Positions 43,490 to 53,689 of a stretch of DNA of 64,000 nucleotides are shown here, one piece after another. This DNA is from Pseudoalteromonas haloplanktis ATCC 14393 (GTDB lineage: Bacteria > Pseudomonadota > Gammaproteobacteria > Enterobacterales > Alteromonadaceae). The notes beneath the pieces are model-generated. The model saw nothing but the letters and a program-made list of their open reading frames with translations. It ran no database searches and had not been told where the DNA came from. Within the stretch, counting starts at the first letter, position 1; each line of letters begins with the position of its first letter. The position numbers and the translations under genes are program-made. The stretch is from the NCBI RefSeq assembly GCF_000238355.1, contig NZ_AHCA01000005.1, forward strand, positions 186,001 through 250,000. Reading direction: 5' to 3'.

Positions 43490-46400
43490 ATGAAAATGAA
43501 AACAATATCGGTTGCAGTCGTTGCAGCCTTGTACAGTGCAAGTGCATTACATGCAGCAAATGTTAAGGTGAATACGGCTGATACACCGCAAGCTGCTAAT
43601 ACGACTTTTGCAGAAGTAAAAGCATTAACTAAAAAAATTCAAGAGTCTAGTTCATCAACTATGATGCAAAATGATGGCTTGAACGTGCAGCTAAATTCTC
43701 AAAATAATAAATTTAAAGCTGAAGGACTTGATGGTGAACATGTCTACATCGTCAAATTAAATGATAATTCTGTAGCGTTAGAAGCACAAAGTTTTGATTC
43801 ACCGTTAGCGCGTACACTTCGTAGCCAAGGTGTAAACAAAATTTTTGAAAAAGGTCAAGCTGCGACAGCTGAGGTTGTTGCATATCAAAATAAATTATTA
43901 ACTAAACAAAATACAGTAATGCAGTCAGTTACAAATGTAACGGGCCGTACAGAGATGCGCCACCAATTTACTAAAGCATTAAATGGTTTCTCTGTAAAAA
44001 TGACTGAAGCAGAAGCTGAACGAGTTGCTGCGCTTGGTACAGTTACATCTGTAATGCGTTCAAAAAATTACGATCTACTCTCAGACGAAGGCCCAACACA
44101 TATTGGCGCAGATAAAATCTGGGATGGTAGCAGTGTACCAAGCGGTATTAAAGGTAAAGGTGAAGGGCAAATCGTTGGTATAATTGATACCGGTATTAAC
44201 TCAGATCACCCATCGTTTGCCGCTGTTGGTGATGACGGCTACGCACATGTAAACCCATTTGGAGATGGTAACTATGTGGGGGATTGTGTTGAGGATGCTG
44301 ATTATATCCAATGTAATAATAAATTAATCGGTGTACGTTCGTATGATGTGATCACTGATTCATACTCTGCAATGATCCCAGGTTGGCCTGCGATTGGTGA
44401 AGATTACCAGGGGCACGGCTCTCATGTTGCATCGACTGCTGCTGGTAACGTACTTTATGATGTTCCTTACATGGTTGCTGGAACTGGCGATCAAATGGAT
44501 GGTGTGGTCTTAAAAGAAGCACTATTTCCACAAATTTCTGGTGTGGCTCCGCATGCCAACATTATTGCGTATCAAGTTTGTTACCCAAATAGCGAACAAT
44601 ATGCTGGCTGTCCTGGTGAAGCACTTATTGCAGGTATCGAAGATGCAATTTCAGATGGCGTTGATGTAATCAACTTCTCAATCGGCGGTGCTGACTCAAA
44701 TATCTGGGCTGATCCGGTTCAGTTAGCTTTCTTGGCTGCTCGTGAAGCGGGTATCAATGTTGCTGCGGCTGCAGGTAACAGTGGCCAAGCGTGTGGTGCA
44801 GCAGAGTGCTTTGGTTATTTAGATAACTCGTCACCTTGGCTTGCTCAAGTTGCTGCGACTACACATGGACGTACGGTTGCAGTTGAAACCGCAGTTGAAT
44901 ATGCTGGCTTTATAGACCCATCATTTGGTTCAGAAGTACCACAATGGGCAGAGACGGGTCTTATAGGCGGTTCAATTAATACTGACGAAATTACTGGTGT
45001 AGTTGTTTGGGCGAAAGACTATGAAGATGTTAATGGCCTAAAAGATAGCAATGGCTACTGTACAGCAGAATTTCCTACGGCGACATTTGATTTCTTTAAA
45101 GACGGTACTGAAATTCCTGGTGCTGCAGAAGGCACGACTAATGTAATCGTTGTTTGTCAGCGTCACACTGCAACAGATCCGGCGGCGAATGCACGTACTG
45201 CAAAAGTTGATAATGTTAAAGCAGGTGGGGCTGATGGTTTCATCATGTATAACAAAGATACAGCGCAAGCGACTGTACCTGAAAGCTACTCTTTACCAGG
45301 TGTTCATTTTACTGCTGCACAGTGGAACGGTGTTTCTACTACGCAAGGCTTAGAAGATTGGGTTGATAGCTCAAGTGAAAAAGGTCATATGATCACCATT
45401 AAGCCAACACTAATTGAGCGTCGTGTAAATAGCGAAGATGCTGACTGGTTAGCTGCTTTTTCATCGCGTGGTCCGTCATTTTCAAATGTTGAAATACTTG
45501 CGCCAGCAGTGGCTGCTCCGGGTGTAAATATTCTAGCAGCGTACTCTGATGAGCAGGTATTTGCCGCTGTACCAAATGGCCAAGATTTTGCGTCTATCAG
45601 TGGTACTTCAATGGCGTCTCCACATGTTGCTGGCTCAATGGCGTTGTTGCGTCAAATTCACCCAACTTGGACACCAGCAGAAATACAATCAGCATTGCTA
45701 ATGACGGCTGATAATGTTGTTAAATATCATCGTCAAAATAATGAATCTGATACACTTGATACGGCAGAAATATATCGCGCTGGGACAGGTCGTATCAACG
45801 TAGAAAATGCTGCTAAAATCGGTTTTGTAATGGATGAAACAGCAGAAAACTTCTTAGCTGCTAACCCTGACAACGGTGGTACACCGCATAAGTTAAATTT
45901 ACCGAACTTAGTTAACTTTTCATGTAAGCCAGAATGTCAGTGGATCCGTACTATCAAAGCAACCGAAGATGGTACTTGGACAGTTAGTCATGGTGATGTT
46001 GTAAATTGGAATTACGATGTAAATAACCAGTCAGCACAAAATGGCGTTAATATTGAAGTTACGCCAAGCACGTTCAGCCTGAAAAAAGGTGAGACGCAAA
46101 CCATCATTGTTAAAGCATCAATTATGGATACGCAAGACCATGCTAGTAATTCAGAGGTTGAGCTACACAGTAATTTGATTTTCACACCAGAAGGCGGTCA
46201 GCTACCTGAAGCACATTGGCCAGTTGTGTTTAAATATGAACGTGCCGATTTACCTTCATCAATGACAGTTATTGCCCACTCTGATCAAGATACCTATATT
46301 GCAAAAGGTTTACAGCTGCCGAACACCACAGCGCCAGTAGGTAAAGTTTACAAACCAGTAAAAGCAGACGTTAAAACAGTTGTAATTCCGAAAGATGATG

Positions 46401-49363
46401 ATCGTACTTACCCATGGATGCTTGGTGCATCTGAAGGTGATTTGACTGCGGGTGAAGTGTTAGATGAAGCTGTATTTACAAAGTTCACTCATGTGCCTGC
46501 AAATGCTAAACGCTTTACTGTTGAAGTCTTAGATGCAGAATCGGAACTTGAAGGTACTTCAAATAAAGGTAACCCTTATCTATATATAGGTAAAGATTAT
46601 AATAATGATGGCATTATTCAGCCTCAAGATGAAATTTTATGTGCGTCAAGTCATCCTGTTGCAAATAACTTCTGTAATATTAACAATCCAGAAGAGGGTG
46701 ACTACTGGGCTATAGTGTATAACGCGCGAGTATCTGGTCATTTAGGCTTGGAAGAAACATTTGATGTGGCATTTGCAGTAGTAACAGACGAAGCAGCAAG
46801 TGATATAAGTGTATCTTTACCTACGAGTAATGGCGGAGATCCTGTTGACATGACCCTTAATTGGGATATGGCGATGAAGCAAGATGAGGTTTATTATTCA
46901 TTGATAGACTTAGGAACTTCAAGTGTAAATCCTGACAATATCGGTTCTATCCCACTGCGTTTAGATCGTGGTGTTGATAGCATCAATGTGGATATTCCGG
47001 TCTCAAAAACAAAAATTGGCGAAGTTGTGCCATTAACATTTGAAGTGTTAGCGAATAACTCAGGTTATGACCGTGATTATTCATTTGAATTAGCTATCCC
47101 TGAAGGTCTAAGTATTCGTCCAGATACAGTGCTAGCTTCAACTGATGAAGGGGTAAATATTGATGTGCAAGATGGTAAAGTTATTATTTCTGGTACGCAA
47201 AAAGATACTAGCTTAGTAACACCTGATTACATTGTAACTAATAACATTACGGACGAAATGTGTCGATTACCAAACCTTGGCAATAGTAACCCAGGTGGTT
47301 ATATTAACCTTTCTGAGTTTGGTATTTTACCGCTGTTATCTGGCTTTGAAGAAAATGGTGAGACTAACTATCGGTTCGGCTACTCAATATCTATCAATGC
47401 GTTATTTAATGGGCAATATGATTCTTACGCTCTCTATAACAATGGCGATGTATCAAATGTGTCAACAGGTCATTTGCAAATCAAAGGCATGGGTACAGTT
47501 GGCCCTGTTCCAGCGCGCTTCTTACAGCCGCAACATATGCAGTTCCCGTTAGAATCTTATCCGCCAGAGTTACTGGCACCATTATGGCGTGGCTATGATG
47601 TAACTCAAGAATCAATACTTAAAGATGAGTTGAATGTAGGTTTATCTGCTTCTGAAGGTATCTCATTAGCAAGTACATCGTCTGGTTGGGCTATTATCGA
47701 GTGGGATAATGCGTCTGACTATGGTGATAAAACTTATGACTATGACCTTAGAAAGAATGTTTACACCAAACGCGATAATAGTTTTGACTTCGAAGTTGTA
47801 TTTAATGTAAATACTCGTTTTGGTAAAAATGAACACGAAATTTATTACGCTTACGATAATGTTGACTTCGGTAGTACAGGTAACCATGGCAGTATTGGAT
47901 TACAAGGTTATAAAGGTCTGGTTGGTACATTTGGAGCTTTAAATGGTCCATTAGGTGTTGATCTTGCTTATAACAACATCGACGAAGTTGTCAAAGATGG
48001 CTACATTGTATGTATGGATTACGTAGGTCCTGAATCATCGCAGTTTGAAGTAACAGCATGGGCTGAGGTATTACCAGCAGCAGCAGGACAGACCCTAGCC
48101 GTTACAGCCACAACATCTATGTCTGGAATGGCTGATAAAGTGATTACTAAAGACATTGTGGTTCCAGGTAACATTACCGTAGCGCCACTTGCAGATATGA
48201 CCACCACAGAAGAAACAGCGATCACCTTTGATGTTAACTACATTGATGAAGTTAACTCGAAAAACCAAGTATCGATTGTGGCTGATAATGTCAGTTATGT
48301 AGTTAATGGCGATACAGTGACGTTAACTCCAGCGGAAGATTTCTTTGGTGAGATCGAAGTTCAAGTTGTGGTCTCGGATATTGAAAACCCAACTGATGCA
48401 GCAAGCACCACATTTACACTAACAGTGGTTAATGAAAGCGATGCACCAACAGTTAACGTTGCAACAACTGAAATGATTATCACCGAAGGCGAGGTTATTA
48501 CCTTAGATGCATCAAACTCAATGGATGCAGATGGTGATGAAATTACTTTCATGTGGTCAGGCAATGGTGTTATTGCAGATAGCAGTGCAGCAAAAACAAC
48601 GGTAACAGGCTTAACAGCCGGTGAGCATACGTTTACAGTAACAGTATCTGATGGTGCAAATGAATCAACAGCCACAGTTATGGTAAAAGTAGTGACAGTT
48701 GCAGAGCGTTTAGTGGTTGATGCAATAGCAAACCTGTCAGTTGACGAAGATAACACGACAGAAGTAGCGGTTAACTTTGATAATCAGTTAGGTAAAGAAA
48801 CAGTTGTTTCAGCAATGGCGAGTAACGCAAGTGTTGAAGTTATGGGGCATGAGTCAGGCTCACTGTTAAAACTAACACCAAACGCGAACTTTAATGGCGA
48901 CATTGAAGTAACGGTCATGGTTGCTTATGCAGATGAACCATCAGCGGTTGCTCAAACGACATTTACATTAACGGTAAATGCAGTGAATGATGCACCGGTT
49001 GTAGAGCTTGCACAGACACATATCTTTGTTCGTGAAGATCAAGTAGCAACATTAACCGCTTCAGCGACAGACCTTGATGGGGATGAGCTAAGCTTCTCGT
49101 GGGAAGGTCCAGGCAACATCGCAACAGCCAATGCCGCCAGTACACAAATCTCAGGTTTAGTCCCAGGTGATTATGTGTACACAGTGACGGTAAGTGATGG
49201 CAGTGAAAATGTTACTCAAAGTATGCAAGTGTCAGTTACCGCAGCACCAGAGGTTGACGACTCAGATGATGAAGATGACAACGACAGTGGTTCACTAGCA
49301 TGGTTAACGTTGTTAATGGCAGGTTTTGCAGGATTAAGACGTCGTACTGTAAAACGTAATTAA
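43490..49363 (+). CDS. Secreted subtilisin-family (S8) serine protease with C-terminal repeats and GlyGly-CTERM-like tail
   Basis: A 1957-residue exported protease. A signal peptide (MKMKTISVAVVAALYSASAL) is followed by an inhibitor I9-like propeptide (about 80-190). The catalytic domain holds Asp in IIDTGINSDHPS, His in YQGHGSHVAST and Ser in ISGTSMASPHVAGS. A PA-type insertion sits around VKAGGADGFIMYN. After an Fn3-like region and long unassigned stretches, the last 450 residues are two rounds of a cadherin-like plus a PKD-like domain (ADGDEITFMWSG; LDGDELSFSWEG). An Asp-rich linker leads to SGSLAWLTLLMAGFAGLRRR, a hydrophobic helix plus Arg cluster. A TTG 12 bases upstream of the ATG is a less likely start. 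Confidence 0.93.
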   Translation: MKMKTISVAVVAALYSASALHAANVKVNTADTPQAANTTFAEVKALTKKIQESSSSTMMQNDGLNVQLNSQNNKFKAEGLDGEHVYIVKLNDNSVALEAQSFDSPLARTLRSQGVNKIFEKGQAATAEVVAYQNKLLTKQNTVMQSVTNVTGRTEMRHQFTKALNGFSVKMTEAEAERVAALGTVTSVMRSKNYDLLSDEGPTHIGADKIWDGSSVPSGIKGKGEGQIVGIIDTGINSDHPSFAAVGDDGYAHVNPFGDGNYVGDCVEDADYIQCNNKLIGVRSYDVITDSYSAMIPGWPAIGEDYQGHGSHVASTAAGNVLYDVPYMVAGTGDQMDGVVLKEALFPQISGVAPHANIIAYQVCYPNSEQYAGCPGEALIAGIEDAISDGVDVINFSIGGADSNIWADPVQLAFLAAREAGINVAAAAGNSGQACGAAECFGYLDNSSPWLAQVAATTHGRTVAVETAVEYAGFIDPSFGSEVPQWAETGLIGGSINTDEITGVVVWAKDYEDVNGLKDSNGYCTAEFPTATFDFFKDGTEIPGAAEGTTNVIVVCQRHTATDPAANARTAKVDNVKAGGADGFIMYNKDTAQATVPESYSLPGVHFTAAQWNGVSTTQGLEDWVDSSSEKGHMITIKPTLIERRVNSEDADWLAAFSSRGPSFSNVEILAPAVAAPGVNILAAYSDEQVFAAVPNGQDFASISGTSMASPHVAGSMALLRQIHPTWTPAEIQSALLMTADNVVKYHRQNNESDTLDTAEIYRAGTGRINVENAAKIGFVMDETAENFLAANPDNGGTPHKLNLPNLVNFSCKPECQWIRTIKATEDGTWTVSHGDVVNWNYDVNNQSAQNGVNIEVTPSTFSLKKGETQTIIVKASIMDTQDHASNSEVELHSNLIFTPEGGQLPEAHWPVVFKYERADLPSSMTVIAHSDQDTYIAKGLQLPNTTAPVGKVYKPVKADVKTVVIPKDDDRTYPWMLGASEGDLTAGEVLDEAVFTKFTHVPANAKRFTVEVLDAESELEGTSNKGNPYLYIGKDYNNDGIIQPQDEILCASSHPVANNFCNINNPEEGDYWAIVYNARVSGHLGLEETFDVAFAVVTDEAASDISVSLPTSNGGDPVDMTLNWDMAMKQDEVYYSLIDLGTSSVNPDNIGSIPLRLDRGVDSINVDIPVSKTKIGEVVPLTFEVLANNSGYDRDYSFELAIPEGLSIRPDTVLASTDEGVNIDVQDGKVIISGTQKDTSLVTPDYIVTNNITDEMCRLPNLGNSNPGGYINLSEFGILPLLSGFEENGETNYRFGYSISINALFNGQYDSYALYNNGDVSNVSTGHLQIKGMGTVGPVPARFLQPQHMQFPLESYPPELLAPLWRGYDVTQESILKDELNVGLSASEGISLASTSSGWAIIEWDNASDYGDKTYDYDLRKNVYTKRDNSFDFEVVFNVNTRFGKNEHEIYYAYDNVDFGSTGNHGSIGLQGYKGLVGTFGALNGPLGVDLAYNNIDEVVKDGYIVCMDYVGPESSQFEVTAWAEVLPAAAGQTLAVTATTSMSGMADKVITKDIVVPGNITVAPLADMTTTEETAITFDVNYIDEVNSKNQVSIVADNVSYVVNGDTVTLTPAEDFFGEIEVQVVVSDIENPTDAASTTFTLTVVNESDAPTVNVATTEMIITEGEVITLDASNSMDADGDEITFMWSGNGVIADSSAAKTTVTGLTAGEHTFTVTVSDGANESTATVMVKVVTVAERLVVDAIANLSVDEDNTTEVAVNFDNQLGKETVVSAMASNASVEVMGHESGSLLKLTPNANFNGDIEVTVMVAYADEPSAVAQTTFTLTVNAVNDAPVVELAQTHIFVREDQVATLTASATDLDGDELSFSWEGPGNIATANAASTQISGLVPGDYVYTVTVSDGSENVTQSMQVSVTAAPEVDDSDDEDDNDSGSLAWLTLLMAGFAGLRRRTVKRN

Positions 49364-49390
49364 TCACTTCCCTAAGTGTGTTATGTAACA

Positions 49391-49414
49391 AAGGGCCCTG
49401 AAGGGCCCTTTTTT
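49391..49414 (+). terminator. Rho-independent terminator after the S8 protease
   Basis: AAGGGCCC - TGAA - GGGCCCTT followed by TTTT, starting 28 bases after the stop. Confidence 0.9.
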
Positions 49415-49697
49415 CGTATATATAGAAAAATTAATGCTAGTGAGTAGTTTTGATATTTTATTGATATATCAAGAGAGTAACGATTAGTACCAATGATTAG
49501 CTAATGTAGCAAAATGTACCTTTTATTTAATTTTCTGTGCTTTGTGTTACATTGAAATTGGTTTTAATATATCTGTTTAAATTATTATACAATTTTACTC
49601 GCAGAGGATATGATCGTTAAACTGTAGCTATTACTGCTATTCGTCTCAAAATTGATTCTATGCAGTAAAATAATAAAATTAAGGTGGTTTGAATACA

Positions 49698-50537
49698 ATG
49701 ATGAGGTTATTAGGGTTGTTGTGTTTTGTATGCGTAAGTGCAAGCGCACAAAATGACTTAAAACAACAGCAATTAATAAAAAAATCAACATTACATGCGA
49801 GTATTACACTCGGTTATGGTGGTATTCAAAACCCAGTAGCTAGCTCTAAAAATATTACGTCAGTAATATTACCTAACTTTGCATATTATGGTGACCGTTG
49901 GTATGTCGATAATTTTGCTCTTGGCTATAGTCTTATTGAAAGTGAGCGTTATTATATCGATATAGCAGGGCGCTTTAATGATGATGGTTTCTTCTTTAAA
50001 TTAGACGGTATCGATAAGCTATTTGCTACAAGCATTGTCTCTGATAATCCAAAAGTTCCAACCCGTCCCTCAGCTCCAACGACTTCACTGACTCCAATAG
50101 AGCGTGATCTGTCTTACTTAGCTGGACTCTCATCAGGCTTAAAGTTATTTGCCGATTCGTGGTTAGAGTTAGCCGTGCTACAAGATATTACTGGCGTGCA
50201 CAATGGTCATGAAGTACAACTTAATGGCTATCAGTCATTTTCAGTTTTAGGTGGAGTACTCGGAGTTGAAGCTGGTGTAAATTATAAAAGTAGTGAATTG
50301 ATTAAATATTATTATACCATTGCACCAACAGAAGCCTTATCACGGCTAACTAAGTACGAATTACAAAGCGCACTCAACTATCATTTAAAGATGGCATATG
50401 AGTATCCTATTAGTGAGCAATTGAGTTTTGATATGAAGCTTAAATATACATGGTTAGATAGTGAGTTAGCGAATAACCCAATAATTAATGAAAATGGTTA
50501 CTTCTCAGGATTTATGGGTGTGACTTATCATTTTTAG
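49698..50537 (+). CDS. MipA/OmpV-family outer membrane protein
   Basis: A beta-barrel outer-membrane protein of 279 residues. A signal peptide (ending SASAQND) is followed by alternating amphipathic strands such as ASITLGYGG, ERYYIDIAGRF and LKLFADSWLEL, and a C-terminal strand ending in Phe (GVTYHF), the usual signal for barrel insertion. The pattern fits the MipA/OmpV family, although the assignment is by overall look. Start at the ATG at 49698 after AAGGTGG; an in-frame TTG nine bases upstream overlaps that site and is rejected. It is convergent with the DUF3019 gene. Confidence 0.78.
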   Translation: MMRLLGLLCFVCVSASAQNDLKQQQLIKKSTLHASITLGYGGIQNPVASSKNITSVILPNFAYYGDRWYVDNFALGYSLIESERYYIDIAGRFNDDGFFFKLDGIDKLFATSIVSDNPKVPTRPSAPTTSLTPIERDLSYLAGLSSGLKLFADSWLELAVLQDITGVHNGHEVQLNGYQSFSVLGGVLGVEAGVNYKSSELIKYYYTIAPTEALSRLTKYELQSALNYHLKMAYEYPISEQLSFDMKLKYTWLDSELANNPIINENGYFSGFMGVTYHF

Positions 50538-50652
50538 AAGTCAGGAATTTGGTGCGCAACTGCATATACTTATCGAATAGTTCAAAATCCACAGTAGTTA
50601 CAGTTACCGTCAGTTTTTTGTAATTAGACTATACCAATCACTACATCATTTA

Positions 50653-51060
50653 TCATAAGCTCCAGCCAAAGCGTCGTCGTAAACGGTAGTCACTAGCTTC
50701 ATAATTAGCGACAGAGAGCATTTGTTCTTTGATTACTAGATTGCTTAGAGGATCAATTAGTTGCACTTTAAACTCTTTACTTGCAGCAATTTTAAATCTT
50801 TCTTCAATGAGCCCATTTTGGGTATAGCACTGAGTATATTGAGGACGGTTTGAGATCTCGATACATAATTCTTTAAATGGGGTTAAGATAAAGTTCACTT
50901 GAATATTAAATTCACAGACTGCTTGTTTGGTTTCAGTAATACATACTGTTGGTGAAACTTTAAAAAAAGGTTTGTCCTCCGAGGTTGCAAAGCAATTGAA
51001 GCACAATGCTGTGCAGCAAAGAAAAGCTAAAGATGTTATTGTTTTGTGTATGTTTTTCAC
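50653..51060 (-). CDS. DUF3019 family exported protein
   Basis: An exported protein of about 135 residues. The signal peptide core is TITSLAFLCCTALCFNCFA. The small beta-rich body has Cys pairs (TVCITETKQAVCEFNI, LCIEISNRPQYTQCY) and ends in a basic stretch, YRLRRRFGWSL, as in the DUF3019 family. These proteins are often found next to MipA/OmpV proteins in Alteromonadales. I chose the GTG at 51060 because it begins right before the signal peptide; a TTG at 51093 would add 11 residues. Function unknown. Confidence 0.7.
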   Translation of the reverse strand: MKNIHKTITSLAFLCCTALCFNCFATSEDKPFFKVSPTVCITETKQAVCEFNIQVNFILTPFKELCIEISNRPQYTQCYTQNGLIEERFKIAASKEFKVQLIDPLSNLVIKEQMLSVANYEASDYRLRRRFGWSL

Positions 51061-51509
51061 ATCAACTTTTAGAATCCTGAGAGTGTTACACAACGAAAGA
51101 CCTATTTATAATAGCGGGTTTTAGCAATGTTTAAAACTTTTAGCTGCACGCTTAGAGTGATAATTTTTTATGGATATTCTAAGCTTTACAAATAAAGTGA
51201 TTTTTATATTGTAGCTACTATTAACTTGTTATTTTTAATTTCTTTAAACAGCAATAAATCGTATTCAGTAAATTTTTAGTTATAAAGAATAAATTTAAGC
51301 TTAACAAGCTCATAGCTACTGTTTATTAACATAAAATAATACACATTATTAAGCGGAGAGTAAATCCTAGCTAGCAACTAATTTACTTCTTATATTAAAA
51401 AATTGAGTAATAAATATATTTAAATATAGCGAGATATAACGATTATTTCTCACGTTATATTCTATTCTGGGGACTGAAAAGTGTGAACTGTTGAGCTGAG
51501 TTATGGTAG
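51061..51509. other. AT-rich intergenic region
   Basis: This stretch of about 450 bases contains no coding frame with supporting features. Its right end carries a strong plus-strand terminator with no plus-strand gene before it, so a small RNA is possible. No clear promoter can be singled out in such AT-rich sequence. Confidence 0.4.
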
Positions 51510-51542
51510 AAGCCGTACTCAACAATGAGTACGGCTTTTTAC
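51510..51542 (+). terminator. Terminator hairpin with a plus-strand U-tract
   Basis: AGCCGTACTCA (51511-51521) pairs with TGAGTACGGCT (51526-51536) around ACAA, followed on the plus strand by TTTTT. It lies directly after the stop of the minus-strand chemoreceptor gene. On that strand the tail is only TTCTAC, so the hairpin is a better terminator for plus-strand RNA. Confidence 0.8.
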
Positions 51543-51543
51543 T

Positions 51544-53559
51544 TTAGACTTTAAATTCATCTACAGATAAGCGTAGCTCTTCTGCAAGTTTAGCAACTTC
51601 AGAGCTAGATATATTAGTTTGATTTGCTCCTTCTGCTGTTTGCTCTGCAATTGCGACAATTGATTCAAGACGTTCACTGATCTCTTGGGATACTTGTTGT
51701 TGCTCTTGTGCTGCTGTTGAGATCTCTTCACTTACATCATGGGCTAGAGCAACAGCGGCAGTAATTGAATCAAGCGCCGTATTGGCTAAATCAGATTGCT
51801 CCACACAAGAGTCCGCTTGCTGTTTGCCTTTAGACATTGCCGTTACAGCGGCTTCAGCGCCAGTTTGTAACGACTCGATCATAGCCTGAATTTCTTGTGT
51901 TGAGGCTTGTGTTTTACTTGCTAATGAACGTACTTCATCAGCAACTACAGCAAAACCACGACCTTGCTCACCAGCGCGGGCAGCTTCTATAGCCGCATTA
52001 AGTGCAAGTAAGTTGGTTTGATCAGCAATACCACGAATAACGTCCAAGATACTACCGATAGAAGCGCTATCTTGATGCAGCTTATTGATAACTTTAGATG
52101 CAGACTCCACTTCACGGGCAAGCTGCTCAATTGTTGATTTATTTTGGTTTGAAATTCCTTTAACGCGGTCAGCTTCTTTGTCCGCATTTTTAATTTCTTT
52201 AAGAGCTTGTTGAGCGCTATTACTGACCGTTTGTGACGTGCTACTCATTTCAGTTGTTGCTGTTGCAGCTTGCTCCACTTGCGCTTGCTGATTACGAATA
52301 GCTTGGCTTGATTCACCGGTGATAGCGGAAGTTTCTTCCGATGCAGCGGCCAGCTGTGTGGAGCGAGATATAATCCCTTGGATCAAGCTACGTAAGCTTG
52401 TAATTAATGTATTGCAGCTTCGTGATAGCTCACCAAACTCATCTTTAGCGCTATCATCAAGACGCTGAGTCATATCGCCACTGGCAACGATATCTAGAAT
52501 TCGGTTAACTTCTGCTAATGGTCTTATTATACGATTCACCGTAATATAAGCCACAATGATAGCTAAAAGTGTAGCGCTGATCATGCCAATCCAAGTCCAA
52601 AGGTTGGCGGCAGCAACATCGCTACTAACTTCTTTTTGTAATTCAAAAGCGACATTACTTGCTTGCTCAACGAGTTCATTGAGTTGTTTTAAAGCCGTTG
52701 TTGTGGCTTGCTCTGCTTGTGCGAGTTCAGCTTCAGTTGTGGCAATAACATCAATTAAACGCTTTTTATTCGCAGAAATACTATTATTTCCAAGAATGTT
52801 ATCGCGAATAGAAACAAAATAATTATTGAGGTCATTGTATAAACCAGGATCTGCAGCTTCTACCGCAGGTTTAAGTAAATTTAAACTACGTTCAATTTCT
52901 TCTAGATAATAAAGTTGCTCATTTTTAACGATATCTAATGTATTTTGAGTTTTCACTGTCAGCATATCAGTGCTGTTTGTTACTAGTGATAAAAAATTAT
53001 TCTCTAATTTATTAGCAGCTTGGTACGCTCTGCTATCATTGTTTTCTAAGCCATCTATATCAATGATATCTAATACCACAGAATTGGCATCTTCAGCTGC
53101 CAGTTCAATGGCTTCTAATTGAGCACGTAGTGACTTGTTGAGTTCTAATTGATTACTTTTATCTTTTAATAAGTTTTCTACTGACTTGATGAAACCTTTG
53201 TAAGTACGTTCTACGTTTTGACTACTTTGATTAAGTTGTGGGTTATCACGAACAACGTCTTGTAATTGTGAATAAGATTTATCAAAGCGTTGCTTTTGCT
53301 CTAAGACTGACTGTTGGATTGGTGCAAGTTCTGCCGCCGAGGTTGTGTAAAAACTTGCTTGTGCAGCTTTGCTCATTAAAATAAATTCAACTTGTAAGTC
53401 TGAGCTTTGCTCTAAGGCTGGCAGTGATAATTGATTCACTTGCTGCGCTGAATTATTAATATTTGCGATTCTGAACAGTGAATTACCTCCAATTAAAAGA
53501 AGTAATAAGGTGATACAAATAAATCCACCCCAAATACGCTGACTGACAGTTAAGTTCAT
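51544..53559 (-). CDS. Methyl-accepting chemotaxis protein
   Basis: A chemoreceptor of 671 residues. A membrane helix at about 10-28 is followed by a large periplasmic helical domain of about 300 residues with two long bundles, a membrane helix near 330-350, HAMP ([19 protein letters not shown]) and a signalling domain with the tip [20 protein letters not shown] and [18 protein letters not shown] start at the ATG at 53559 ([10 protein letters not shown]) because TGGAA precedes it; upstream ATGs would add up to eight residues. It ends in VDEFKV without a CheR-binding pentapeptide. Confidence 0.94.
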   Translation of the reverse strand: MNLTVSQRIWGGFICITLLLLLIGGNSLFRIANINNSAQQVNQLSLPALEQSSDLQVEFILMSKAAQASFYTTSAAELAPIQQSVLEQKQRFDKSYSQLQDVVRDNPQLNQSSQNVERTYKGFIKSVENLLKDKSNQLELNKSLRAQLEAIELAAEDANSVVLDIIDIDGLENNDSRAYQAANKLENNFLSLVTNSTDMLTVKTQNTLDIVKNEQLYYLEEIERSLNLLKPAVEAADPGLYNDLNNYFVSIRDNILGNNSISANKKRLIDVIATTEAELAQAEQATTTALKQLNELVEQASNVAFELQKEVSSDVAAANLWTWIGMISATLLAIIVAYITVNRIIRPLAEVNRILDIVASGDMTQRLDDSAKDEFGELSRSCNTLITSLRSLIQGIISRSTQLAAASEETSAITGESSQAIRNQQAQVEQAATATTEMSSTSQTVSNSAQQALKEIKNADKEADRVKGISNQNKSTIEQLAREVESASKVINKLHQDSASIGSILDVIRGIADQTNLLALNAAIEAARAGEQGRGFAVVADEVRSLASKTQASTQEIQAMIESLQTGAEAAVTAMSKGKQQADSCVEQSDLANTALDSITAAVALAHDVSEEISTAAQEQQQVSQEISERLESIVAIAEQTAEGANQTNISSSEVAKLAEELRLSVDEFKV

Positions 53560-53689
53560 ATAAAATTCCATAAAGAGTAGCAATTAGACTTTATCGGCTT
53601 TGTTGCAGATAAGTTAAGTAATTAAATTTAATTACTTTTAACATTCATTACAATAAATCTAACAGAAGATGAATTTTTTTTCAGTTTAT

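Noticed and set aside
48361..48756. 131-codon minus-strand frame inside the S8 protease repeats
   Set aside because: Antisense shadow of Thr/Val/Ser-rich repeat codons. It has no start signals and no independent features.
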